A DNA stretch of 64,000 nucleotides, from assembly GCF_002157505.1 (NCBI RefSeq), contig NZ_NFSC01000030.1, forward strand, positions 469,871 to 533,870. Direction: 5' to 3'. Every line of letters starts with the position of its first letter. Position 1 is the first letter of the stretch. The DNA comes from Arthrobacter agilis (GTDB lineage Bacteria; Actinomycetota; Actinomycetes; Actinomycetales; Micrococcaceae). The position numbers and the translations under genes were made by a program. Below, piece after piece: positions 17,756 to 27,739 of this stretch. The notes below the pieces were generated by a model. It was not told the DNA's origin. It did no database searches and worked only from the letters and a program-made list of their open reading frames with translations.

Positions 17756-18853
17756 GTGACATCCCCTGAGCAGTCCCCCTCCCGGAACGACATCAAGCGC
17801 TGGCGCCAGTACCTCGCCGACGAACGCGGCGAGGCTGCCACCTACCGCGACCTCGCCCGCCGCAGGACGGGCGAGGAGCGCGAGATCCTCCTCGGCCTCG
17901 CCGAGGCGGAAGGCCGCCACGAGGCCCACTGGCTCCAACTGCTCGGCAACGACGTCGGACGCCCCCTGAGGCCCTCCATCCGCAACCGGATCCTCGGCGT
18001 GCTCGCCCGGCGCTTCGGGTCGGTCTTCGTCCTGGCCCTCGCACAGCGTGCCGAAGGCCGCTCCCCCTACGCGACCGATCCCTCCGCCACGAGCGCCATG
18101 GTGGCCGATGAGCAGATCCACGAGGAAGTGGTGCGGGGCCTGGCAACCCGCGGCCGCAACCGGCTGTCCGGGAACTTCCGGGCGGCGGTCTTCGGCGCGA
18201 ATGACGGACTCGTCAGCAACCTCGCACTGGTCATGGGCATCGGTGCCACCGGCGTCTCTCCATCGTTCATCCTGTTCAGCGGGCTGGCCGGGCTGCTGGC
18301 CGGTGCCCTGTCGATGGGCGCCGGCGAATACGTGTCCGTCCGGTCCCAGCGCGAGCTGCTGTCGGCGACACGCCCCACGCAGATCACCCTGACGGCGGCT
18401 AAGGAACTCGACATCGCGGCGAACGAACTGGTGCTCGTCTACCGCGCGAGGGGGATGACGCCGGCGGCGGCCGAGCACCGCGCGGCCGAGCGTCTCGGCC
18501 TGTACAGCTGCGACTGCGACCCGAGCTTCTCCCTCCAACCGGAGGAGGACGACGCCGTCGACGAGCACGAGGCGGTCGGCACGGGCCTCGGCGCCGCCGC
18601 GTCGAGCTTCTGCTTCTTCGCCTCGGGTGCCGTCATCCCGGTGCTCCCGTACCTCGTGGGCCTCAGCGGCGTGACGGCCGTCGTCGTCGCGTGCGTCCTG
18701 GTGGGACTGGCGCTGCTGGCCACGGGTGCGGTCGTCGCCCTGCTGTCGGGCGCCTCACCGCTGCGGCTGGCGCTCCGGCAGCTGGCGATCGGGCTCGGTG
18801 CGGCCGCCGTGACCTACCTGCTCGGCCTGCTCTTCGGCACGTCCGTGGCCTGA
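17756..18853 (+). CDS. VIT1/CCC1 metal transporter with ferritin-like N-terminal domain
   Basis: A 365-residue protein. Residues ~10-130 form a ferritin/rubrerythrin-like four-helix domain with ExxH pairs (E52-H55 in AEGRHEAHW, E119-H122 in DEQIHEEV). The rest is a VIT/CCC1 membrane domain, starting near FRAAVFGANDGLVSNLALVMG, with SMGAGEYVSVRSQREL and three C-terminal helices. The family moves Fe2+ or Mn2+ out of the cytosol; the ferritin-like part is thought to bind metal. The Mn riboswitch upstream argues for Mn detoxification here. The GTG at 17756 has CCGGAG before it; the frame is open upstream, through the riboswitch tail. Confidence 0.92.
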   Translation: MTSPEQSPSRNDIKRWRQYLADERGEAATYRDLARRRTGEEREILLGLAEAEGRHEAHWLQLLGNDVGRPLRPSIRNRILGVLARRFGSVFVLALAQRAEGRSPYATDPSATSAMVADEQIHEEVVRGLATRGRNRLSGNFRAAVFGANDGLVSNLALVMGIGATGVSPSFILFSGLAGLLAGALSMGAGEYVSVRSQRELLSATRPTQITLTAAKELDIAANELVLVYRARGMTPAAAEHRAAERLGLYSCDCDPSFSLQPEEDDAVDEHEAVGTGLGAAASSFCFFASGAVIPVLPYLVGLSGVTAVVVACVLVGLALLATGAVVALLSGASPLRLALRQLAIGLGAAAVTYLLGLLFGTSVA

Positions 18854-18921
18854 TCCGGCAGTCCATGGCCCTCGTGCGCCCTGCGCGAACGGCGTTCCCC
18901 GGCGTCCGCTGGAGTGCTGGA

Positions 18922-19854
18922 ATGGTGCGCATGGACGAGCAGGAGGCGCTCGACGCGTACTCGGCGGCGATCGTGCGCATCGCCGAATCCACGCTGCCAT
19001 CGGTGGCGGCGGTGGCGGTGCACACCGCCCGCGGCTCCGGCGCAGGCAGCGCGTCCGTGATCTCGACCGATGCGCACCTGCTGACGAGCGCACACGTCGT
19101 CGCCGGCGCGCAGCGTATCGAGGTCGCGTTCGGCGACGGCTCCGTGCTGCCCGCCCATGTGGCCGGCAGCGACCCGCTCTCGGACCTCGCCGTTCTCGAG
19201 GCGGACGGCCGCACTCCCCCGCCGGTGCCCCTGGGGGACGCATCCAGGCTCCGGGTCGGACAGCTCGTGGTGGCGCTCGGCAACCCGCTCGGCATGGCAG
19301 GCAGCGTCACCGCGGGAATCGTATCCGCACTCGGCCGATCCCTTCCGACGGTGTCCGGACGCGTGGTGGATGAAGTCATCCAGACCGACGCGACCCTGAA
19401 TCCGGGCAGCAGCGGCGGTGTGCTCGCCGACAGCGCGGGACGCATGGTGGGCGTCAACACCGCCGTCGCCGGTATCGGGCTCGGCCTGGCCATCCCCATC
19501 AACACGACGACGCGGGAGATCATCGACGCACTCATCACCAGGGGCCGCGTGCGCCGTGCGTGGCTGGGCGTCGTCGGAGCCCAGATTCCGCTCATCCCCG
19601 AGATCGCGGCCCGCGTCGGCTCGCCCACGGGGATGCAGGTGGCATCCGTCGTCGCCGGAAGCCCCGCCGCCGGAGCCGGAGCCCGCGCCGGGGACGTGGT
19701 CATCTCGCTCGATCACGTACCCGTCCGCAGTGCCACGGGCATCCAGCGGCTGATGGTCGAGACCGCGATCGGCCGCCGCATGGAGATGACGGTGTGGCGC
19801 AACGGCGCCCTGGTGGACATCGTCGTGCAGCCCGAAGAGCTGCGCGTTGCATGA
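18922..19854 (+). CDS. S1C (HtrA/DegP-like) serine protease with PDZ domain, no visible signal peptide
   Basis: A 310-residue trypsin-fold protease with catalytic His58 (LTSAHVV), Asp88 (SDLAVLE) and Ser164 (NPGSSGG), followed by one PDZ domain (GMQVASVVAGSPAAGAGARAGDVVISLD). HtrA proteases degrade or refold damaged proteins and are normally exported or membrane-anchored. From the chosen ATG (18922, GGAG 7 bases upstream) there is no signal peptide or membrane segment, and the in-frame extension upstream, which overlaps the transporter gene, does not supply an obvious one. It may therefore act in the cytoplasm. An ATG at 18931 is also possible. Confidence 0.88.
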   Translation: MVRMDEQEALDAYSAAIVRIAESTLPSVAAVAVHTARGSGAGSASVISTDAHLLTSAHVVAGAQRIEVAFGDGSVLPAHVAGSDPLSDLAVLEADGRTPPPVPLGDASRLRVGQLVVALGNPLGMAGSVTAGIVSALGRSLPTVSGRVVDEVIQTDATLNPGSSGGVLADSAGRMVGVNTAVAGIGLGLAIPINTTTREIIDALITRGRVRRAWLGVVGAQIPLIPEIAARVGSPTGMQVASVVAGSPAAGAGARAGDVVISLDHVPVRSATGIQRLMVETAIGRRMEMTVWRNGALVDIVVQPEELRVA

Positions 19855-19920
19855 CCGGTGCCGGCGGTCCTGCGCCAGGTCCCACCCGGCGTTCCGTCCC
19901 GAGCGACGGGCCGCAAGCGA

Positions 19921-20391
19921 CTAGGCGGCGTCCCGCTCCCGCAGCACGTAGTCCTCGAGCTTGGCGAGTGTCGCCTCGATGCTGGCCGGATGGCGGCGCG
20001 TGAACCCGGTGAGCCGGAAGACGAATCTCCAGGGCACCGCCCGGCCGTCCCACTCCTCGCGCACCAGGGTGGCATCGCCGCGGGGCTCGAGCGTGTAGCG
20101 CCAGACGTGCGCCGAGAAGTGGCGCCAGGCGATGCGGCGGCCCTCCTCGAACTCGACCACGTGGTTGAGGATCCTGTACCGGCCACCCAGCTTCATGTCC
20201 ATGCCGAACTTCGCACCCGGCGAGAGGCGGGACGGACCATTGGGCTGCTCGCCCCGCACCGTCCCCGACCCGTCGATCACGCTGTGCAGGGCAGGCGTCG
20301 CGAGGACCTCGAAGATGCGGGCCGCCGGTGCGTCGATGAGCCGCTCCCGGGAGATGAGGTAGGCGGAGTCCGGGCCGGGGGTCACTGTCAT
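19921..20391 (-). CDS. SRPBCC family protein (START-like)
   Basis: A 156-residue protein with the SRPBCC/polyketide-cyclase-like hydrophobic-pocket fold: the opening strand and helix ISRERLIDAPAARIFEVLATPALHSVIDGSGTV, later VVEFEEGRRIAWRHF, and a long C-terminal helix. Such proteins bind lipids or small hydrophobic molecules; no catalytic residues can be assigned. Its ATG overlaps the stop of the alcohol dehydrogenase gene (4 bp), so the two are an operon and may share a substrate. Confidence 0.85.
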   Translation of the reverse strand: MTVTPGPDSAYLISRERLIDAPAARIFEVLATPALHSVIDGSGTVRGEQPNGPSRLSPGAKFGMDMKLGGRYRILNHVVEFEEGRRIAWRHFSAHVWRYTLEPRGDATLVREEWDGRAVPWRFVFRLTGFTRRHPASIEATLAKLEDYVLRERDAA

Positions 20392-21443
20392 GGCTTGAGC
20401 AGCACCTTGATGGCGCGCCGCTCGTCCATCGCCCGGTACGCCTCGGCGACCTCCTCGAGGGGCATCTCGACGTCGAACACCCGGCCCGGGTTGATCGTCC
20501 CGTCCAGGACGTCCTTCAGCAGTTCGGGGATGTACGTGTGGGCCGGGGCCATTCCGCCGCCCACGGTGATGTTCTTGGCGAAGAGGAGACTGATCGGCAG
20601 TTCCGGCCCACCCGCGGGGACGCCGACGAAGCCGAGGTGACCGCCCGGACGCGTGCTGCGCAGTGCCTGGTCCATGGACTCCTTGGTCCCCACGCACTCG
20701 AGGACCGAGTCCGCGAGGACTCCCCCGAGCAGTTCGCGCACCTTCGCCACGCCCTCGTCGCCGCGCTCCGCGACGATGTCCGTCGCCCCGAACTCGCGGG
20801 CGAGTGCCTGGCGGTCCTCGTGGCGGGACATCGCGATGATGCGTTCCGCACCGAGGCGCTTTGCGGCGAGGACCCCGCACAGACCGACCGCCCCGTCGCC
20901 CACGACGACGACGGTGCTGCCCGGGCCCACTTTCGCCGATACGGCGGCGTGGTGGCCGGTGGACATGACGTCGGAGAGGGTCAGGAGGCTGGCGGTGAGG
21001 GCGGCGTCGGGATCGGTCACGCCCTCGACCCTGCGCAGCGTGCCGTCCGCCTGGGGGACGCGCACGGCCTCGCCCTGGCCGCCCTGCAGGAAATCGCCGT
21101 GCTCGTCGGTGCTGCCCCAGCCTGCGAGGTGGTCACAGGCGACGGTGACGCCGTTGAGGCATTGCGGGCACTTCCCGCAGCTGTCGACGAAGGGTGCGAT
21201 CACGAAGTCGCCGACCGCCAGGTCGCGGACGTCGTCGCCCACGGATTCCACGACGCCGACGAACTCGTGGCCGATCGCCTTGGGCTCCTTCGTGGGCCGG
21301 ACGCCGCGGTAGGGCCAGAGGTCGGATCCGCAGACGCATGAGGCCGTGACCCGTACGACGGCGTCCGTGGGACGGATGACCGTGGGATAGTCGCGGTCCT
21401 CGACGCGGATGTCGCCGGGCCCGTGGATGATGGTGGCGCGCAT
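20388..21443 (-). CDS. Zinc-dependent alcohol dehydrogenase (MDR family)
   Basis: A 351-residue medium-chain dehydrogenase. Catalytic Zn ligands are Cys38 (VCGSD) and the GHEF motif; the structural zinc lobe has four Cys in DSCGKCPQCLNGVTVAC. The nucleotide site is VVVVGDGAVGLCGVLAAKRLGAE. It should interconvert an alcohol and an aldehyde or ketone with NAD(P)+. Start at 21443 with TTTAGGAGATTTTC upstream. It is the first gene of a two-gene operon with the SRPBCC protein. The substrate is unknown. Confidence 0.9.
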   Translation of the reverse strand: MRATIIHGPGDIRVEDRDYPTVIRPTDAVVRVTASCVCGSDLWPYRGVRPTKEPKAIGHEFVGVVESVGDDVRDLAVGDFVIAPFVDSCGKCPQCLNGVTVACDHLAGWGSTDEHGDFLQGGQGEAVRVPQADGTLRRVEGVTDPDAALTASLLTLSDVMSTGHHAAVSAKVGPGSTVVVVGDGAVGLCGVLAAKRLGAERIIAMSRHEDRQALAREFGATDIVAERGDEGVAKVRELLGGVLADSVLECVGTKESMDQALRSTRPGGHLGFVGVPAGGPELPISLLFAKNITVGGGMAPAHTYIPELLKDVLDGTINPGRVFDVEMPLEEVAEAYRAMDERRAIKVLLKP

Positions 21444-21587
21444 GAAAATCTCCTAAAAGCTTGCCTGACGCAATCGATAGTTCCCCTGCCGCCACCTTAC
21501 AAGCCGCCTGCCCGTCGCCGTACTGCCGGGGTACGCCTGCGGCCGACGTGAATTCGTGCTCCAGGTTCTCACGGGCCGGAAAAGGAA

Positions 21588-21619
21588 CAGCCTCCCCCGC
21601 ACGGAGGCGGGGGAGGCTG
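21588..21619 (-). terminator. Terminator of the sucCD operon
   Basis: Perfect 13-bp arms CAGCCTCCCCCGC (21588-21600) and complement (21607-21619) with a 6-nt loop, 16 bp past the sucD stop. On the minus strand a T-rich tail (TTCCTTTTCC) follows. Confidence 0.85.
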
Positions 21620-21635
21620 CCGGGTGGGGCGTGGA

Positions 21636-22538
<903 letters not shown>

Positions 22539-22550
22539 GTGGGGAACCCT

Positions 22551-23717
22551 TTACTTTCCGTAGGCCAGCGCGGCAGCCTTGTCGGCGCCTTCGTCCATGG
22601 TGTCGGCGATGGTCACCAGCGGGTGGTTGGCCTCGGCGAGGATGCGGCGGCCCTCTTCGACGTTGTTGCCGTCCAGGCGCACCACGAGGGGCTTGTTGGC
22701 CTCGTCGCCGAGGATCTCGAGGGCCTTGACGATGCCATTGGCGACGGCGTCACATGCCGTGATGCCGCCGAAGACGTTCACGAAGACGCTCTTGACCTGG
22801 CTGTCGTTGAGGATGACGTCCAGTCCGGCGGCCATGACCTCGGCGGACGCTCCACCTCCGATGTCCAGGAAGTTGGCGGGCTTCACGTTGCCGTGCGCCT
22901 CGCCGGCGTAGGCGACGACGTCGAGGGTCGACATGACCAGCCCGGCGCCGTTGCCGATGATGCCGACCTCACCGTCGAGCTTGACGTAGTTGAGGTCGTT
23001 CTCCTTGGCCTTGGCCTCGAGGGGGTCCGCGGCGTCCTTGTCCTCGAGGGCGGCGTGGTCCGCGTGGCGGAACCCGGCGTTCTCGTCGATGGTGACCTTG
23101 CCGTCCAGCGCGAGGATGTCGCCGCTGCCGGTCTTGACGAGCGGGTTGACCTCGACGAGCGTGGCGTCCTCCTTCACGAAGACGTCCCACAGCTTGAGGA
23201 TCGTGTTCACGACGCCGTCGCGCAGTTCGGGTGCGAAGCCTGCGGCGTCGACGATCTCCTCGGCCTTGGCCTGGTCGATGCCGGTCCCGGCGTCCACCGC
23301 GATGCGCGCGAGCGCCTCGGGGCGCTCGACGGCGAGCTGCTCGATCTCCATGCCGCCCTCGACCGAGCACATGGCCAGGTAGTTGCGGTTGGACCGGTCG
23401 AGCAGGACGGAGAAGTAGTATTCCTCGGCGATGTCCGCGCCCTGCGCGATCATCACCGTGTGGACCGTGTGCCCCTTGATGTCCATCCCGAGGATGTCCG
23501 AAGCGTAGGAGAAGGCCTCGTCGGGGGTCTTGGCGACCTTCACGCCGCCGGCCTTGCCGCGACCGCCCACCTTGACCTGTGCCTTGACGACGACGACGCC
23601 GCCGATCTTCTCGGCTGCTGCCTTTGCTTCTTCTGGGGTGTGCGCCACGATGCCGGCGAGCACGGGAACTCCGTGTGCCTCAAAGAGATCGCGCGCCTGA
23701 TATTCAAACAGGTCCAC
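22551..23717 (-). CDS. sucC: Succinate-CoA ligase, beta subunit
   Basis: A 388-residue ATP-grasp protein. It starts [20 protein letters not shown], contains [18 protein letters not shown] and the conserved nucleotide-specificity and Mg-binding region, and ends with the CoA-ligase domain ([19 protein letters not shown]). It binds the nucleotide and succinate for the TCA-cycle ligase. The start is a GTG at 23717 with AAGGACT upstream. The 173-bp gap to pcrA holds its promoter; I could not fix the -35/-10. Confidence 0.97.
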   Translation of the reverse strand: MDLFEYQARDLFEAHGVPVLAGIVAHTPEEAKAAAEKIGGVVVVKAQVKVGGRGKAGGVKVAKTPDEAFSYASDILGMDIKGHTVHTVMIAQGADIAEEYYFSVLLDRSNRNYLAMCSVEGGMEIEQLAVERPEALARIAVDAGTGIDQAKAEEIVDAAGFAPELRDGVVNTILKLWDVFVKEDATLVEVNPLVKTGSGDILALDGKVTIDENAGFRHADHAALEDKDAADPLEAKAKENDLNYVKLDGEVGIIGNGAGLVMSTLDVVAYAGEAHGNVKPANFLDIGGGASAEVMAAGLDVILNDSQVKSVFVNVFGGITACDAVANGIVKALEILGDEANKPLVVRLDGNNVEEGRRILAEANHPLVTIADTMDEGADKAAALAYGK

Positions 23718-23890
23718 GGGCTAGAGTCCTTCTACGTCGAAGTAGGTTTACACAAGGGACTTTAGCCCCTCGGGCCGAAGGCCTTCCCCAGACTATCGGT
23801 TTAGTGAGTAAGGCCACAGTTCTATCCGGCGTAGAAAACCGGCCCGGATTCGTTGAGGTTTTTTCCTCGATACCGAGACCTGGAACCGCG

Positions 23891-26356
23891 TCAGGCGACC
23901 TTGGTCAGCGGCGCGTAGCGCAGCAGCAGCCGCTTCTCCCCGACGTCGAACCGCACCTTCGCCACGGTCTTGTCGCCGGCACCCTCGACGGACAGGACGG
24001 TGCCGTTCCCGAAACTGGAGTGGTTGACCTTGTCCCCGACCGCGACCGAGACGACTTCCTTCTGGGGCTGCACGCGTCCCACGCTCTTCGAGGGAGCCGG
24101 GGCGCTGCCGTTGAAGCCACCACCGCTGGCACCCCAGTAGGACCCGCTGAACCGCGGCCCGCTGATGCTCCCGCCGGACGTCCAGGCCGGCTTCGCCGCG
24201 CCCTCGCGCTTCCAGGAGATGAGCTCCTCGGGGATCTCGCTGACGAACTGGCTGGCCGGGTTGTACTGGCTCTGGCCCCACATGCTGCGCACTTCGGACC
24301 GGGTGATGTAGAGGCGCTGGCGGGCGCGGGTCAGGCCTACGTACGCCAGGCGCCGTTCCTCCGCGAGCTCCTTCGGATCGGTCGCGGAACGCTGGTGCGG
24401 GAAGATCCCCTGTTCCATGCCCGTCAGGAACACCACGGGGAACTCCAGGCCCTTGGCGGTGTGCAGCGTCATGAGTGTCACGACCCCCTGCCTGCGGGCC
24501 TCCTCGACGGCGCGCTGCACGTCGGCCGCGGAGCCGTCCGGGGCGTCGGGGATGGAGTCGGCGTCGGCCACGAGGGACACCTGCTCGAGGAAATCGCCCA
24601 GTGTCCCCTCCGGGTTGTCCCGCTCGAATTCGCGCACGACGGCGACGAGCTCGGCCAGGTTCTCCACCCGGGATTCGTCCTGGGGATCGTTGCTGGTCCG
24701 CAGTTGTTCGAGGTAGCCGGTCTGCTCGAGGACGGCTTCGAGGGCAGCCGAGGCGCCCGATCCGCTGGCGACCTCCGCGAGGTCGTCGATCAGCTTCACG
24801 AAGCCGGCCACGGAGTTGACCGAGCGCGTGGCCATGCCGGGTGCCTGGTCGGCGCGCCGGAGGGCCTCCATGAAGCTGACCCGCTCGCGCTCGCTGAGCG
24901 CCGCGATGGCGTACTCCGCGCGGTCGCCGATGCCCCGCTTGGGTTCGTTGAGGATGCGGCGCAGGTTGACGACGTCGTCGGAGTTCACGAGGACCCGCAG
25001 GTAGGCGAGCGCGTCCTTGATCTCCTTGCGCTCGTAGAACCGGGTTCCGCCGACCACCTTGTAGGGCAGGCCGACGCGCAGCAGGATCTCCTCGATGGAC
25101 CGCGACTGGGCGTTGGTGCGGTAGAAGACGGCGACGTCGCCGGGGCGGAGGTTCTCCTCGTCCTGCAGCCGGTCGATCTCCTCCGCGATGAAGCGGGCTT
25201 CCTCGTGCTCGTTCTCGCCCACGTAGCCGATGATCTTCTCGCCGCTGCCCTCGGCGGTCCACAGCCGCTTCTCCGGCCGGTTGGGATTGCGGGAGATGAC
25301 CGCGTTGGCGGCGCTGAGGATGTTCTGGGTGGAGCGGTAGTTCTGCTCGAGCAGGATGGTGCGTGCGCTCGGGTAGTCGTTCTCGAATTCGACGATGTTG
25401 CGGACGTCGGCGCCCCGGAAGGCGTAGATGGACTGGTCGGAGTCGCCGACGACGGTCAGCTCCGCCGGGTCCTCGGAGGACTCCCCCGGGACGCCGACGA
25501 TCTCGCGGACCAGCGCGTACTGCGCATGGTTGGTGTCCTGGTACTCGTCGACGAGGACGTGGCGGAAACGCCGCCGGTAGTAGTCGGCGACGCCGGGGAA
25601 CGCCCGGAACATGAAGACCGTCTGCGCGATCAGGTCGTCGAAGTCCATGGCGTTGGCCTGGCGCATGCGCTGGGCGTAGCCCGTGTAGACCTCGGCCACG
25701 GCCTGCTCGAAGGGATCGGACGGGTCGGCGTCGGACGCGAAGGTCTCCTCGTCGATCAGCTCGTTCTTCAGGGCGGAGATCTTGTGCTGGATCGCCTTGG
25801 GCGCGAACTTCTTCGGGTCCAGGTCCAGCCCCTTGGCGACCAGTGTGATGAGGCGCAGCGTGTCCGCGGAGTCGTAGATGGAGAAGTTCGAGTTCAGGCC
25901 GACGGACGCGGCCTCCCGGCGGAGGATGCGGACGCAGGAGGAGTGGAAGGTGGAGATCCACATGCGCTTGGCGACGTCGCCGATGAGGCCCTCGATGCGC
26001 TCCCGCATCTCTGCAGCGGCCTTGTTGGTGAAGGTGATGGCGAGGATCTGCCCGGGGTGGGAACGGCCGGTCGCCAGGAGGTAGGCGATCCGGTGGCTCA
26101 GCACGCGCGTCTTGCCGGAGCCCGCGCCGGCGACGATCAGCAGCGGAGTCCCGCCGTGCTTCACCGCCTCCTCCTGCTGGGGGTTCAGGCCCAGGAGGAG
26201 CTCGTGCGCACGGTGCTCGTCGACGCCGACCCGCGAGGGGACGTGCCCGGCCGCGGGATCCGCGGGCTCGGCCGATGCCGCCATCGCCGCCTCGCGTGCA
26301 CGCTTCTTCTCGGCAGGCGTGGGCGGGGAGACGTAGGGATCGAAGAGCATGTCCAT
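23891..26356 (-). CDS. pcrA: ATP-dependent DNA helicase PcrA (UvrD family)
   Basis: An 821-residue superfamily 1A helicase. Visible motifs: Q-motif LNPQQEEAV, Walker A AGAGSGKTRVL, Walker B VDEYQDTN, motif III GDSDQSIYAFRGA, LEQNYRS, and the late motif TLHTAKGLEFPVVFLTGMEQG. A ~75-residue N-terminal extension and a Gly/Ser-rich C-terminal linker precede a small C-terminal domain (VGDKVNHSSFGNGTVLSVEG) that in PcrA binds RNA polymerase. It unwinds DNA in repair and replication restart. ATG at 26356 follows TTGGAGGACC. Confidence 0.96.
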   Translation of the reverse strand: MDMLFDPYVSPPTPAEKKRAREAAMAASAEPADPAAGHVPSRVGVDEHRAHELLLGLNPQQEEAVKHGGTPLLIVAGAGSGKTRVLSHRIAYLLATGRSHPGQILAITFTNKAAAEMRERIEGLIGDVAKRMWISTFHSSCVRILRREAASVGLNSNFSIYDSADTLRLITLVAKGLDLDPKKFAPKAIQHKISALKNELIDEETFASDADPSDPFEQAVAEVYTGYAQRMRQANAMDFDDLIAQTVFMFRAFPGVADYYRRRFRHVLVDEYQDTNHAQYALVREIVGVPGESSEDPAELTVVGDSDQSIYAFRGADVRNIVEFENDYPSARTILLEQNYRSTQNILSAANAVISRNPNRPEKRLWTAEGSGEKIIGYVGENEHEEARFIAEEIDRLQDEENLRPGDVAVFYRTNAQSRSIEEILLRVGLPYKVVGGTRFYERKEIKDALAYLRVLVNSDDVVNLRRILNEPKRGIGDRAEYAIAALSERERVSFMEALRRADQAPGMATRSVNSVAGFVKLIDDLAEVASGSGASAALEAVLEQTGYLEQLRTSNDPQDESRVENLAELVAVVREFERDNPEGTLGDFLEQVSLVADADSIPDAPDGSAADVQRAVEEARRQGVVTLMTLHTAKGLEFPVVFLTGMEQGIFPHQRSATDPKELAEERRLAYVGLTRARQRLYITRSEVRSMWGQSQYNPASQFVSEIPEELISWKREGAAKPAWTSGGSISGPRFSGSYWGASGGGFNGSAPAPSKSVGRVQPQKEVVSVAVGDKVNHSSFGNGTVLSVEGAGDKTVAKVRFDVGEKRLLLRYAPLTKVA

Positions 26357-26442
26357 GGTCCTCCAATTCTAGGCGGTGCCCCCGACACTTCCTCTCGGCC
26401 CGCCTGGAGGGCGGCCGTTCCGCCGTCGCCCATACTGGGAGG

Positions 26443-27075
26443 GTGGCGAAGACCAGGGCGCAGATCAACCGCAAGCACGCAGCCGGCGCGACGGCGGCCG
26501 CACCCTCCCCGCCTCCCGGGGATCGGGCGGACCGGAAGGACAACGGCAACCTGATCCTGATCGCGGCAGCCGTCGCGTCCCTGTTCCTCTTCTGGTACTT
26601 CCACCTGCTCACGCTGGGCCAGATGACTCAGCTCAGCGGGGGCCTCGCCATGCCGGACATGAGGGTCGGCGGGTACGACGTCGGGTCCGTGGAGCGCCTG
26701 CGCGGGGCGATGGACGACGACGCCCGCGGTCAGTTGAGCTACCTCCACAAGACGGCGGGCACGCTCTTCCCGCTCATCTTCGCGTTCGCCTGGCTCCTGC
26801 TCGTCCAGCTCCACGTGGGACGCCGCCGGCTGCGCTGGCTGCTGTGGTCCCCCGTGATCCTGTTCGTCGTCGTCGACCTGTGGGAGAACATCGCGATCGA
26901 CGCGATGCTCGCGCGGGCCCCCGATGCCGGCGCCGTGGCGCTCGCCTCGACGCTGACGGTCCTGCGGTGGGTCCTGCTCGCCGTAAGCCTCGCAGCCGGT
27001 GCCCTGGCGGTCTTCCTGCCGCGGCGCGTGCGGCATCCGCGGACCGGCGCGGAAAGCAGGGCGAAGAACGGGTAA
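26443..27075 (+). CDS. Membrane protein, function unknown
   Basis: A 210-residue protein with four hydrophobic segments (near NLILIAAAVASLFLFWYFHLL, AGTLFPLIFAFAWLLLVQLHV, LLWSPVILFVVVDLW and LLAVSLAAGALAVFLP) and short basic ends. No family recognised. I take the GTG at 26443; CATACT (26431-26436) ends six bases before it, so the mRNA may be leaderless. It is divergent from pcrA across 86 bp and lies 36 bp before a tRNA gene. Confidence 0.75.
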   Translation: MAKTRAQINRKHAAGATAAAPSPPPGDRADRKDNGNLILIAAAVASLFLFWYFHLLTLGQMTQLSGGLAMPDMRVGGYDVGSVERLRGAMDDDARGQLSYLHKTAGTLFPLIFAFAWLLLVQLHVGRRRLRWLLWSPVILFVVVDLWENIAIDAMLARAPDAGAVALASTLTVLRWVLLAVSLAAGALAVFLPRRVRHPRTGAESRAKNG

Positions 27076-27111
27076 GCTGGGACCGCCGGATCGCAGCATC
27101 AGCGGATCCGC

Positions 27112-27185
27112 GCCTCTGTAGCTCAGTAGGATAGAGCGTCCCTCTCCTAAAGGGAAGGTCGTCGGTTCGATTCCGGCCAGGGGCA
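27112..27185 (+). tRNA. tRNA-Arg (CCT anticodon)
   Basis: A complete cloverleaf can be drawn. The acceptor GCCTCTG pairs with CAGGGGC (one G-U), the D stem is GCTC/GAGC, and the anticodon stem TCCCT/AGGGA holds the loop CTCCTAA with anticodon CCT. The T arm is GTCGG-TTCGATT-CCGGC, and the discriminator is A (27185). CCA is not encoded. It decodes AGG, a rare Arg codon in high-GC genomes. A hairpin terminator lies 37 bp downstream. Confidence 0.95.
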
Positions 27186-27222
27186 CAGGCATCCCGGACG
27201 ACGGAGGACGTCGCCGGGGACG

Positions 27223-27256
27223 AGGAGGATGGGCACCCGCCCATCCTCCTTCCCTT
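27223..27256 (+). terminator. Terminator after tRNA-Arg
   Basis: Perfect 12-bp arms AGGAGGATGGGC (27223-27234) and complement (27239-27250) with an ACCC loop, then TCCCTTT. Confidence 0.8.
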
Positions 27257-27300
27257 TAACCGCATTCAACTAACCGCATTCACCTTCAGGAGGCGGACCG

Positions 27301-27717
27301 ATGACCGACGTCCCGACGATCACCGTCACCGCGCTGTGCCTGCTCGACGACCGCCGCCGCCTGCTGCTCGTGCGCAAGCGCGGAACGACGATGTTCATGC
27401 AGCCGGGAGGGAAGCCGGAGCAGGGCGAGACGCCCGCGGAGACCGGCGTGCGTGAACTCTTCGAGGAACTGGGCCTCGTCGTCGGGCCCGGGGACCTCAC
27501 CCTGGTCGGCTCGTGGGAAGGACCGGCCGCCAACGAGGCCGGTACCCGGCTGGTGGCCACCGTCTTCCTGTGCCCGCTGGCCGCGGAGCCCCTGCCGGCC
27601 GCCGAGATCGAGGAACTGGACTGGCTGGACCTGGATTCCGAGCAGGACCGGCAGGACCTTGCACCGCTGCTGACGGACTTCGTCCTCCCGGCACTGCGCG
27701 GCGGAATCTCCCCCTAG
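27301..27717 (+). CDS. NUDIX hydrolase
   Basis: A 138-residue protein with a full Nudix box at ~39-61 (GGKPEQGETPAETGVRELFEELG: the G-x5-E-x7-RE-x2-EE-x-G pattern is intact). It hydrolyses a nucleoside diphosphate linked to another group; the substrate is unknown, though the small size and fold suit a house-cleaning enzyme such as a MutT-like dNTPase. AGGAGG lies 7 bases before the ATG. It converges on the ABC exporter gene 23 bp away. Confidence 0.92.
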   Translation: MTDVPTITVTALCLLDDRRRLLLVRKRGTTMFMQPGGKPEQGETPAETGVRELFEELGLVVGPGDLTLVGSWEGPAANEAGTRLVATVFLCPLAAEPLPAAEIEELDWLDLDSEQDRQDLAPLLTDFVLPALRGGISP

Positions 27718-27739
27718 ACATCCTCCCGAGGCATCCTCC

